This document shows, one piece after another, positions 12,940 to 25,800 of a stretch of DNA of 64,000 bases. How positions within the stretch are numbered: position 1 is the stretch's first letter; the number at the start of each line of letters is the position of its first letter. Both the position numbers and the translations under genes were made by a program. The notes under the pieces were generated by a model. The model was not told the origin of the DNA. It did not search any database and saw only the letters and a list, made by a program, of their open reading frames with translations. The DNA is from Litomosoides sigmodontis (Eukaryota > Nematoda > Chromadorea > Rhabditida > Onchocercidae), in contig OY718805.1 in assembly GCA_963070105.1 (NCBI GenBank), forward strand, positions 8,900,152-8,964,151, in the 5' to 3' direction.

Positions 12940-13452
12940 AATGTTGAATGTAATTAATAAGAAAAAAAAAACGCTGCATTAATCATTCATCAATTAATGG
13001 AACAGAAGGCAAAACAAGCTAGAAGCAACGCAATATGATAGCACTAAATTAATCATTATTTTCTCACTTATATTTTGTTTAGGATTTTACTTATTTGCTG
13101 CATAAGTAAAATTTTCCAAATCAGTTTGTTGTATGCTTCAAAACACTCTCTGTTCCTGAACTGATCACTGATGCTAGCTAGCTACACTCCTATTTCTATT
13201 TTTAGTTTGCTGCATGAATAAAATCTGAGTGCAAAAACTTCGAAATACTAATGTGATATTCCTGATCCTGCACTGATCGATCAACGATACATCACATTGT
13301 GTTGAGAATTAAGAATTTCGATTGTTGTAAAAGTAGTAGCTAAGAGTGATGAAGAAATCCATACCACATTTGCATTTCGTCATATTTGTTGATGATAACG
13401 CGCGATCGCAATTCAGCTTCACAACACAATCAGTAAGGCTAAAAGTGGAAAT

Positions 13453-13483
<31 letters not shown>

Positions 13484-16400
13484 GAAGAGAAAGAGTAGCA
13501 AAGTTCGCAAACAGAGAGAAGATGGAAAGCACGGTTAACCATCTCGTTATTAATAGTTACCTACCTCTCCTTTTGCAAAAATAATTGTTATCAGGAAGCG
13601 ACTGTCATTTATATGTAGGAAGAGAGAGAATTTTTGTTGTCAACAAACTCTCTCTCTCTTCCACTCTCTCTTCCTCTCTCTATCTCTCACTACTTATAAT
13701 CATTAATTTTTCTCCTACCCTTTTAATCTATTCAAATGCTATCAAACAATTTTTATCAAAAATTTGAAAAAAAAAAAGCAGGAAAGAACGAAAGAAAATG
13801 ATTCGGTACTGTAGGAATAGAGCAGAAAATTGGCGACATCAAAATGCCTTCCAATCAACTGAATTCAAATTAATTTCAAGTTTGAAAAGTATCGTTCATT
13901 TCAGTACGATGACGGAATGATATTATTATTATTCATTGAATTCTTCTTTCTTCTTTTTTCCATTTCACTTCATTTGAGTTGATGAAAAAAAAAAAGAGAA
14001 TAAAAAATAAAAAGGATGGAAATGATGAAAGTGTGTGGAAAATGAATAGCAAAAAAAATCAATAGAGAAATAATAAATTGCATCGGATAGCAACAATGAT
14101 TTACATGTTTTTTTTTTCACCCACACATACATTTTTAAATTAAATTTTAATTTGGTTCTTGTAGTTGACCAAATGTGAGCGATTTCATGGCAACAACAAT
14201 TTATGTAAATTTGTCGTAAAAAGAAAAAACTATGATCGCAAGAGAGATGAAATAAGTGTGTTGCTGCTGTTGCTGCTATAAATTAGGTATGGAAGAAAAT
14301 TCCAGAGTGTTGTTGGCTAGTGGAAACTTCTGGAGGTCCAGGAATATTTTTCATCGTCAACGTCCCTGTAAGCCTAAAGGGAGAGCGTGGAAGAATTAGG
14401 TTAGGATAAGGCATCCAAGAATATTGCTAATTTTTTTTTAATTTTTTCTTTCAACTCTCTTCATTTTTACGTAAAGTTCGTTAACCGCAGACAGTATATC
14501 TTTATTTTATCAACTTTTGACGTATTTCCATCAGTGAATCATTTTTGCTGCTCACTTTTAGATTTGAGCTATCATACTTGTTGTATTGTTATATTCGTAG
14601 ATAATTTGAAATTTTTTTTTTTAAAAAATGAATTGTGCTCTAATATAAATTACAAATTGTCTTGTTGAAGAAATATTTTGCTGTATGAAAAGGAATATTG
14701 TAAGGATGAAAATACAGTATGGAATTATTCTGGATCTCAAAACAATGATCGTATAGTTTTTTTTTTATTTTCAATTCATTGATAATATTTATTTGTTTTT
14801 TCTTCCTCTCCTTCTTTTTTTCTTTTTTTCTTTCTTTCTTTTTTTCTTCTACACTGTTTACCAGTGAAAATAAAATATTGAAATTTCGTTCATTTAGTTA
14901 TTTTTTCGAAATTATGAAATTTCAATATTTTCATTTTTATGAAAGTGCGAAAATAATTCAGTAGCGAATCAATTGGTATATTCGTGGCATTTTTTTATTG
15001 GTAGCAAAAATGAAATGATTCAAATGACTGGAACGATTTGATGTGAGAAATGTGAAATTGCATTTGAGTCAAAAATTGCTATCCACAAAATTTTTGCATG
15101 GTGGGGAGTTTTTGTTGTTGGAAGAATTATTTTTAGTTGTAAAAAATTGCATGAGAAATAATTTTGATTGTTTTACCTTGAATGAATGAAATGATAAGAA
15201 ATAGCGCACACAAATGAAGAGAAAAATTATAGAAGTAAAAAATGCGAATAAAATACATTTTTCTTCATAAGTAAATATCACGCAAGTGTAAGTAACTAAC
15301 TAACGTTTTTCCGTCTAATTTTTTCACGTTTAAAATAACTGAGATAACAGTGTTGATAAGAACTAAAACCAATGAGTGATAACTGAGTAGTTCGTCTGAT
15401 CCAACTACTGATAAATGAACGAAATGGCAGTGCAGCATCTCATCACATATTTCAAAGCGATCAAATCAGTTGTGGCCTTTGATGATGATGATGATGATGA
15501 TGGCGGTGGTGGTGGTGGTGGTGTGATCTTTTTGTTTGGTTGACATATATGATCACTGATCACTGATCACTGATCACTGATAATAGGGCATATCAAATTT
15601 TTATTATTCATCATCAATGGTATTATCAGTGCTTTGATTGAAACGACTCATCCAACGAAATGAAAAAAAAAAAATGTATGATTGCTCGAATGAAATCTAT
15701 GATTGCTCGCTCGCTGTACCACTCGCGCCATTTCAAACAGCAAGTTCGACAACAAGCATTAAATATAGCAAAAAGATTATCAGAGAAGGGAAAAGCAACG
15801 AATGATAGCAAAAATTATCAGCTAAAACTCGTGTAACGCAGCATTTTAGGAAAAGTTGAATTTTCAATTTTAATAAAATTGACATTTGTTAACCGTAAAT
15901 TTATCACTCTTATCTTCTGTGGACGAAAGACTGAATGTTGCACAATGTGATACTGCCATTTATCAATTTTACATAGTTATAGATGATGATGATAATGATG
16001 ACGATGTTGACTGTAATGTAATAATTAAATTTAATTGCGCTAACTGTAAAAATACTTAGTTTTAGTTTTTTTTTTTTGAAATTTGTTAATGTGTGCTCTC
16101 TCTCTCTCTCTCTCTTTCATTCGTTTGGGTCAGTAAAACAGGTTAGTCTTAAATTGATTGACAAATTGATATAACAATTCTCACCTAATAGTTAATAGTA
16201 ACAATTGTTACTACAAAATTTCGTATGTGTAAAATACATCATCACGATGCAATTCTTTTTACTTTCATCTCAGAAGTAACGATGTTTTATTCGGTGGAAG
16301 TGGAAGCGTTGGAAAAAATCGAAAGTAACAAAAAAATTTTTTACAATCAAATTTTTGAAAGCTATAAAAAACAAAATAAAATTCTCTCGTGCGCCTATTA

Positions 16401-19400
16401 GTTAGTTCTTCGTGCTAAAATTTAATAAAATTTTTTAAAAAAAAAATCATGATTTTCAGCAATTATCACAAGCGCAATAAGAAGTATTCAATTTAAAAAA
16501 AAAAAAACCTGAACATTTTGCTACTTGATAATTTTTGCAAAAAAAAAAATTCAAATCAATCAGTGTCATTCAATTTATAACTGCTACATAACGAAGAATT
16601 TTTATACATCTTACTTTTTCATAAAATCATATATTTACATGAATTTATTGAAATATTAGAAAAAAAAACACTTCCAAAATTTTAAGCATTGCTTCGGTAC
16701 CAACTTCTTTTTTTTTTTAAAAAAAAATACAAAATCTGGAAAGGGGAAGGAAGAGAGGGAGGGCGGAGGGTTGCTATATTATTTAAACAGGTGTAATTTC
16801 TGCTGCTGTAAAATTTCTCGCGGAGAAGAATCAAGTTGTTATAGCATAGTCAGCTTAGAATAATCATTTCTTGAAATAAAAAAAAAAAATGATGGCATAG
16901 CAATTTATAGAAATAACAAAATGATAGAACAAAAATTTAATTGAAAAAAAAAATTTTCCGTTTTTTTTTCTTTTTGCGAAATAAAATAACAGAGTGATAT
17001 CATTGAAGGAATTAAAGTGGAATTTGACGCACATAACAATATCCATTGTTATCGTTGGATGAAAATTGCACACAGAAATCGATCGTTCAACTTGCCGACA
17101 ACAGTTACCGCCTTACAACGATTTATCAACTACTTTTTAAATTATCATTTGAATCATTCGTGAGGTGATATGATAAGATTGATAAATTTATTAGCTTTGT
17201 TTAATTTAATTTTGCATTAAAATTGAAAATTCCTTTCGTTAAAATCATTTACTTACAACACTTATGCAAATTACCACATTGTCGTTTTTTTTAATGTAAA
17301 TAAAATAGAATTTTTCTCTTTTTTTTTCGGTTTATTTTTGCAAATAATTCCTTCAGGTTTAATTTTATAATTTTTATGCTTGCAAATGTTGTTTACGATA
17401 AGTGTACGAAGATTACGTGCGTCGCGTCGCGTCGCATCGCATAAGGAAAGATTTATCAAATGATTTTCTTTTCTTTTTTTTTTTGCACGTTCACTTTAAG
17501 TACAATGTACTAAGGGTTGTACTGGATGAAGTGACGAAGTAGATTTCAGTAGGATTTCAGTTTTACGGCACTGATAACAGTTTACGTGAGATGATGACGA
17601 TGCTTAGTTTAAGCTAAGTGTTGCAGAATGTTGTTGGAAATTGTGTCGTTGATTTGATATAATTGGACAATAATAGATATCTTTTTTTCTTTTCCTTTTT
17701 GCAACATTTGAAAAGGGCAGATAGAGTAGAGAAGGTGTGAGGAAATTTTTAATATTTCATTTATTTAATTTTTACAAATTTTTTTTTTTGCTAATTTTAC
17801 AACATTTGAAGCTTGCAGGAGTGGGGATGAAAAATTTTTTTTTGGAATATTTCATTTACTTAATTGTAAACATCTTTATTAAATTATTATAAACAAGAAA
17901 AAAAAACGTTTATTAAATTGCAAAGAAAAAACTGTTTTTGTTTGAGCAATATAATAAAATAAAAGGGTATTTTGATGGATGGTACTTGAAATTTTTTTTC
18001 GTTTTATCAAAAATTGCGTCATTTCCTTAATAACATTAATTGCTTCATTAATCTTGCTTGTTTATAATTGCAATGAAATTACATAATAGCTACTGCTAGC
18101 TATACGACAATTTATGAAAACAATATTTTAAGAAAACATCAAAATATCAAAACTTTGAGGAATTCTATCTTTTTTTTCTTCTAAAAAACATTAATTTCTA
18201 TGAAATTTATCGAAATCTTTCAATTTTGAAGTTATTTACTTTTTAAATTTGAAGGAAAAAAAAAGCGGAACTAAAATGTGTTTGGGAAAGCTTATACTTT
18301 CCCAGTTAGTGTTGTTTTTGAAAATCTTAAAAATATGAAAAATAAAATCTTTTTCATAATTAGAAAAATTTATCTAATTTCAATTTAGGAGTGAGCTGTT
18401 TGGATAATTATTCATTTTAAAGCGTAGCTAATGTATCCTCCATTTTTCAATTTTTAAAATTCGTAAGAGTACAGTAGCAGTAGTAGCAGTCATTAAATTG
18501 TACAAACGTTGCATATGCAGCATTAATTAGGAAGCTATCGCAGGAATGCTCCTATTTATGCTAAACTAAAATATTCTTGAAAAGATACACTTTTGATTTT
18601 GCTAAATTGACAAGTTAACATAGTTTAAGAGTTGAACGTTTCATTTTGTTCGATTTTAATACAAAATAAAGTTTAAAAATTGAAAAAAAAAAGAAATTTA
18701 ACACTTCATCATCACTGTGATGCAAAATATTGAAAAAAAAAACATAGCTCCGACGCATATAATACATCCAACAACGTGTATGCATTTGCAATTTTTTTCG
18801 CCCATCACAAAGCCAATTTTATTCCATTTTATTCGATTATCAAACTGACAATAAATTAGACCACTCGATTTCAGGCTAGCTTTCTCTTGTTCAATATAAA
18901 TTTATCAGTCTTGAAAGGGGATTAACTGAGAATAGATCAATCAGTCTTGGAAATTTTTTGCAAACCAAAAATCTGGAATTGATCAGGATAATTTAAAACT
19001 TGAGCTAATTAGTGAGTTTTTTTGTGATGAATTTTGATAGTGCAAGAAATACCTTGAATATTTGAACTAGCATATTTTACAAACGACAAATGTTCAGTGT
19101 TATTTGTTTGTAGAAAATTAAACTTTTATTGCATGTGAGTTGCTATTTCATAAGTTACTCGTTCATGTTGAAGGGTGATGAGTAATTAATTAATTAATTG
19201 ATCAGGGAATTTTGATAATTCTAGGGAGTAACTTTTCAAAGTTTTCACTTACGAAAAGAAGAGGTAAGTGATATGAAGAGTTCACTTTGTTTCACTACCT
19301 TTTTATTTAACCGCCTCAAAGATTGAAAAGGTAAGACGAACACTGGTGCAATCAAATACCAATTATTACTGTATAATAATTACTCCAACTTCTTCCTCTT

Positions 19401-22400
19401 TCTCCTTCGCTTTCTCTGCATGGATGGCTTGAAGATCCGGGGGAGAGAAGGAGAGAGGAAGGAAGAGAAAGGAAGAAAAATTTTAGAAAATAAATGTTCT
19501 TAAAATTGCAACACACAATTCTTCCGATTTTAGCGAGAACGAAGAAGTTTCGCATGAATTATTAAAAATTATTTGAAAAATTAAGCTGTTGGATCAAAAT
19601 TTTTTAACTTCTGTATTAAAATTTTGCCATTACTCCACGAAAAAAATACTAAAATCAAAATGTTTGTGCAAAATTTAACAATTGTATCCGAAAGCTTGCA
19701 ATTAATAATTTAATTAAAACTAAGCAAACTTCACTAGCTATCATCGATTATTCACTAAAAATTTTAGGACAAATTAGAAATAGCATTTTATAGAACTGTT
19801 GGGAGTATGCGAACCGATTTTCAGTGATGAAGTATTACGTAAACCATTTCACAAAATTCATTTCATTTAGCAAAGGAAAGAAAATTCATCAGAGGGAAAG
19901 AGAGGGAAAAATAGCGACCCTTAATCAATCCACATTGCATATCACCAACAATACGCTTATCTCAGGTAAACGGAAGTGACCTTTGGATTAGTTTCCGTGA
20001 AAATGACGTAAGAGAGAGAGAGAGAGAGAGAAAGATAGGAACAGCTGGATGTTGTTATATAGCAAATGTTTTTTATATATCAAATGTTTTTACATTCAAT
20101 ACTCTGGTAATTGCCAAAATTCTTTTTGACCATCTGTATAACGAATTACGAATGGAGCATTTCAATTTTTCAAATAGTATTATCATGACAGGCAATTCTC
20201 TTCATTTCTCTTCTCCTCTCTCTACCACCCTCTCCTCAACCTTGCTTTTTTAGCTTACTTTGAAAACTCTATATTTTATTATTACTATTTTTTGTTTCGT
20301 AACAAAACTCTTAGGAGTTTCGAATTGTTAAACTTACCTTCCAATCACACAAATTCTCTCATAAAATTTCACTAACTTTACAATTTCCCATCGATATTTT
20401 AATTTTGAACAACAAGAAAAGGAAAGTATGATTTTGAGCTCGAATTTTTTTTTGCCTAAATTACATCGGCTCGGTTTCTCTGCTATTTGGAAAGTTGCAG
20501 AAGAAGCATTGTTGCGTGCTAACTTTACAGTTTAGCTGTTAACGGTTAGCATAAGTAACTCGTTTCGTTGCATTTAAACTGACAAATAAGCTTGTGTGTT
20601 AGCCAAAGATAGCGCTGCTTGCATCATTTATAGTCTGCGAAGTTGGCGGAAAAGATTGATAGCAAAGCCTTTCATAGCTTTAGGCTTTTAAGGGAGACGA
20701 AATGGATTAGAACGAAAATAAAAAAAAAAAAACAAAAAAAAAAGATGAAAATGTGCGGTGGAATTTATCTTCTAGCAATAATTATTATTTCATTATTGCT
20801 ATTGTATATTTGTTAGCTATTATTTAGCATTGTTTACTACTACTACTGCTCAATTAATTGCTATTACTGTTTAGTAATTATTACTGACAGGATAAGAGGG
20901 ATGATGAAATGATGAAAGTGTTTCGCCTTTTTCACTTATCAAATTTTAATTTTAGTAGTTATCCGTTTGCATACGCAAAATAGCTGCAATGTTGAGCGAT
21001 ATAATAATAATACTTTCCAAAAAAAAAAAGAAAAAAACCAATTAATAATTTAATGAAATTTCAACCTTCACAAGAACACCACCACCATACTTTTGACATT
21101 CCTGATCAATGTCAGCTCTTCTCATTTCCTTTCCGGCGTCGTAATAAGCAATTTACATTTGATAATCTTTACTCCACCGCCGCTCTATTCTTTTCAACTG
21201 TTTCACTTTGTAGACAATGACGATGACCTTTCGCTTCTCGTTGAGTTCGTTTGCATGATCGATGAAATAGCACGCATACATTTATTGCAATTAATTGATG
21301 AAGTGAATGTAGTAAAATGATATCATTTTGCAAAAACCTGAAATTAGCCAAAAATTGATGGATGAAAGTCAAGCACAATTACAAATGCAATAATCATAGC
21401 TTGTTGTACCCGCAAAGCTAACACTAAAGTTTCAATGAAAGAAAGGGCTGAAATTCAGCATAAGCGCTACTAACTACATGCAATACTTTGGAAAGTGGAC
21501 ATTTCGGCGTGTGTGAATGAATGAATTTTTGAAAGTTTTGAAATGGATTTTTTCATAAAAAGTGAATAGCAATTTCAAAGTGCGTAGGAAGTGAGGAGTA
21601 AGGAGAGAGAGTAGCAGTACTTCATAGATTGTAAAAAGTGTAAGTGTTTGAATTAGCAGTTTTTTTTTTTGCTTGATATTAAGCCTTTACGTATCAATCA
21701 CATCATTTCTTGCAAAAAAAAAAAAAGGAGAAATGTTGAAAGAGTTTAAGAGAGAATTGCTATATTCACTTTATGAAATGCGCGGAAATGGATTTGCATA
21801 TTCATACGTCATTCTCATCCATCCATTTTATTCTTTCCAAATGAAAAAAAAAAAGCTAAAAGCTGAAAATAAATAGTTCAACTGCAATGAAAACATAACA
21901 ATGTTTGCAGTAATAGTAGCTAGCTAGCTAAGCTATTCAGGTGAAAAGCAATTATTAAATTTCAACGGTCTCCTCTTCATCCTTCTTCTCCTTTTTTTTT
22001 TCTGTTGTTTTTCCACCTTTTGTCGGTGCATCCCTCTATGGTTACTGCTTTATGACAATGTCGTACCTCAAACTACACACCTGCAAAATTCGTTATAAAC
22101 CTAATTTTAAGGAGGAGCGGAAGGAGGAAGAGGAGGATGGACTTCAGTGATGGGCCGCCCATTGCTGCATCTATTTGAGGTGTATTTCCCAGTCGTACAT
22201 CAATCGGCGGGCACCTCTTCTGTTAGGGGTGACGTGACGGAAGAGGGGGTTTGGCCGACTTGTCGAAAGCCCAGTCTTCCTAATTTGCAATCTGTCGTTC
22301 GGTGCCATTTAGGAGGAAGAAAGGTATACGCTTTATAGCAAACAGGTAGCAACCCATCTTATATTCAAAAATACCTCTTTAGATATTGCACATTTTTTTC

Positions 22401-22857
22401 CCCTCTCTTCCACCACCACCACCACCACCACCACCATCATCATCACCATCATCATCATCATCATCATCATCATCGTCATCATCATCGTCATCATCGTCAT
22501 CCCAACCAGGCGCATTCATATTCATCACAAAACGAGTAGTGCGTAATTTACTTACTACCTACCTGTTCGCTGCACGGAACTTATTTTGCTAAACTTCTTC
22601 CACCTTTCTAATCACTTCCTGCACGTGAACTTTATCAACTATCATCAGCAATTGGAAATTGTAAGAGAGAAAAAAAAAAGGAAAAAAGAAGAAAGAAAAA
22701 AGGAAAAAGAAATAAGCGAGCACCGACATCGATCTGTGAAATCTTCTCGACGCTAGAAATATATCAAATTTCCTCTTTTATTTTTTTTTTGTTTTAAATT
22801 ATCAATAAAAATTTTGGTAAATTTGGTGGTGTGGTACGATTTGGAAATAATAAATCG
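12940..22857. other. ~10 kb without recognised genes upstream of the insulin-like gene
   Basis: Very AT-rich sequence with many poly(A)/poly(T) runs and simple repeats: GA tracts near 13457-13482 and 20011-20030, CT near 13646-13690 and 16096-16114, a GATCACT heptamer run at about 15551-15580, and GTCGC pentamers at about 17419-17440. I found no exon with splice support, no tRNA-like cloverleaf and no transposon coding sequence. A GC-richer block at about 22105-22330 stands out from its surroundings. It lies 0.5-0.7 kb before the insulin-like ATG and could be promoter or 5' UTR. Confidence 0.5.
22411..22502. repeat. CAC then ATC trinucleotide repeat
   Basis: A run of CAC units (about 22411-22435) passes into ATC/GTC units (to about 22502). 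It creates artificial poly-Pro, poly-Ser and poly-Met frames. It lies upstream of the insulin-like gene and has no coding support. Confidence 0.9.
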
Positions 22858-25800
22858 ATGAAAGTGATGATGATGTTATGGAAAATGAACATTATTGTGG
22901 TAATTTATTGCATCGTTGGTCTTAATGCCAACGAAATAGATGTGAACAACAGAGAAGCGAACGATGGAAATTTCAATGTGAAAGATTTCAAAACAAGACG
23001 CATTGCAAAGGAAATAAGCGCTGAGCGTATGCGTGAACAGTATCGTCGACGTAGCGATAGTATATTGGATGAGGAAGTGAAATGGCTTAATGCTAATGAA
23101 ATGTACAATTTTGGTGGCATTGAAATGCTGCTAAAAGAGAGGAATATGTTTGATGAAACATTAGTGCCGGTACCATCAAAGAAAGCCAGTACAAGTCGAC
23201 TTTGTGGTACGAAATTAGTGGAAGCGATCATCAAATTATGCAACGGTTGCGTGAAGCCTGTTGGTGCTAAAGCTGTCAGTGTTAAACGATGTAAGTTGCT
23301 AACATTTCACTTTTCATTTTTCCTCTTCCTTGTTTTTTTTCCCGATAATTTTAGTGCAATTTAATGAATTATTTAGTGATTGTTGCAACTGCAACACTCC
23401 TTATGATTTGATAAATGTTAAAAAAGAATGAAATAAATGAATAATGAAATGGCAATAGTAATGTTCTTGTTCATTTATTCCATTTTGCATTTGTCATTTA
23501 GTTCGTTTTATCCTTTTCTCTCTCTCTCTCCCTCTATCTCTCTCTTACTCTTTCTCTTTCTTTCACTGATAAAAGACAACAACAATAATGACAAAAATAG
23601 TATTATTTTGCAATTGTTTTAATTAGTGAATAGCTAATTTTGAATAAGTATAATTTCATAAAAAATAATTGGTAGGCAAATTTCATTTGCAAATTTCGAT
23701 CAAAATAACAAATAAGAGATCGGCAGAGAGAAAGAGAGAGAAAAAAGGTAGTGTGAATTAATGAAATTGAATAAATTATCGAAGGAAAAAAGGATTCCAA
23801 ATTGAAAAAAAAAAAAACGAAATTTAATTTAACAAACGTTTGATTTACACGTAATGGGAGTGGGAAGAAAGTAGCCATTTCGATGTTAGCTTGATATTAT
23901 AACATTGGCAATTTAGCTATGTATAATTAGACTGCTTATTATTAGGATACTTTTTTTTTCCCCCTCCCACTAATTGTATGTTGAACGTGTAATTGGCGTA
24001 CGAATGCTGAATAGTTCCGATAATTAATTCCTGCTAATATTTTTCCTTTCCTTTTGAATTTTAAATTGCCACTAGTATGCTAGCTCTTCGAAGCTAGCTA
24101 TTTTGATAGTTCTTTTAAAAAAAAAACTTAGCTATTTTTAAAATTTCTAGACCTTTTGAACATTTCCTTTTATTACCTTTCATATAGCTCGGAGGGTCTT
24201 TGATGGTAATAATCGTCTGAAATGAGTTGATGAGCAATCCACAACGACATCGTTAGCTCTCGTTCCACAGTGGGCTTCGATATGATTTGAACTAAAATTT
24301 AACCAACAAAAATTCACTCGTCAAATAATTAGCTTAAATTAATTTTTCTTTCCTTTTTGCTAAATTTAACATAATTTATTAGTGGTGTGATGTCTAAAAC
24401 AATTCCAGCTAATTATGTTTTGCTAGCACAGAAATTGAATTGCATGAGCTAGCAGCAGTAACATTTATTTCTTCTTTTTTTTTAAAAAAGAAAGACATTT
24501 TTAAAATTATGTTTTTTCCCTTCCTTCTTCTTCCAACACTCAGTTACTCATTTAAATTTACATTTAAATATGAAACGATTCATTTTTTCCACCAAAAATC
24601 ATAAAATGATGTGATCGATTCTTGCAAATTGTCTCATTGACATTTATCTTCTGAAAGTCTTTATATTTATATTTATATTTATATTTATATTTATATTTAT
24701 ATTTATATTTATATTTATATTTATATTTATATTTATATTTATATTTATATTTATATTTATATTTATATTTATATTTATATTTATATTTATATTTATATTT
24801 ATATTTATATTTATATTTATATTTATATTTATATTTATATTTATATTTATATTTATATTTATATTTATATTTATATTTACATTTATATTTACATTTACAT
24901 GTACATTTACATTTACATGTACATGTACATTTACATTTACATTTATATTTATATTTATTTATATTTATATTTATATTTATATTTATATTTATATTTATAT
25001 TTATATTTATATTTATATTTATATTTATATTTATATTTATATTTATATTTATATTTATATTTATATTTATATTTATATTTATATTTATATTTATATTTAT
25101 ATTTATATTTATATTTATATTTATATTTATATTTATATTTATATTTATATTTATATTTATATTTATATTTATATTTATATTTATATTTATATTTATATTT
25201 ATATTTATATTTATATTTATATTTATATTTATATTTATATTTATATTTATATTTATATTTATATTTATATTTATATTTATATTTATATTTATATTCATAT
25301 TCATATTCATATTCATATTCATATTCATATTCATATTCATATTCATATTCATATTCATATTCATATTCATATTCATATTCATATTCATATTCATATTCAT
25401 ATTCATATTCATATTCATATTTATTTTACCTTGCTTTTACTTTACTTTACTTTACTTTACTTTACTTTACTTTACTTTACTTTACTTTACTTTACTTTAC
25501 TTTACTTTACTTTTTACTTTACTTTTTACTTTACTTTTTACTTTACTTTTTACTTTACTTTTTACTTTACTTTTTACTTTACTTTTTACTTTACTTTACT
25601 TTACTTTACTTTACTTTTTACTTTACTTTACTTTACTTTACTTTACTTTACTTTACTTTACTTTACTTTACTTTACTTTACTTTACTTTACTTTACTTTA
25701 CCTTACTTTACTTTACCTTACTTTACTTTACCTTACTTTACTCTACTTTACTTTACTTTACTTTGCTTTACTCTACTTTGTTTTACTCTACTTTGCTTTA

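Noticed and set aside
22147..22338. 63-codon frame in the GC-richer block
   Set aside because: No homology that I recognise and no splice link to the insulin-like exon; more likely promoter or 5' UTR.
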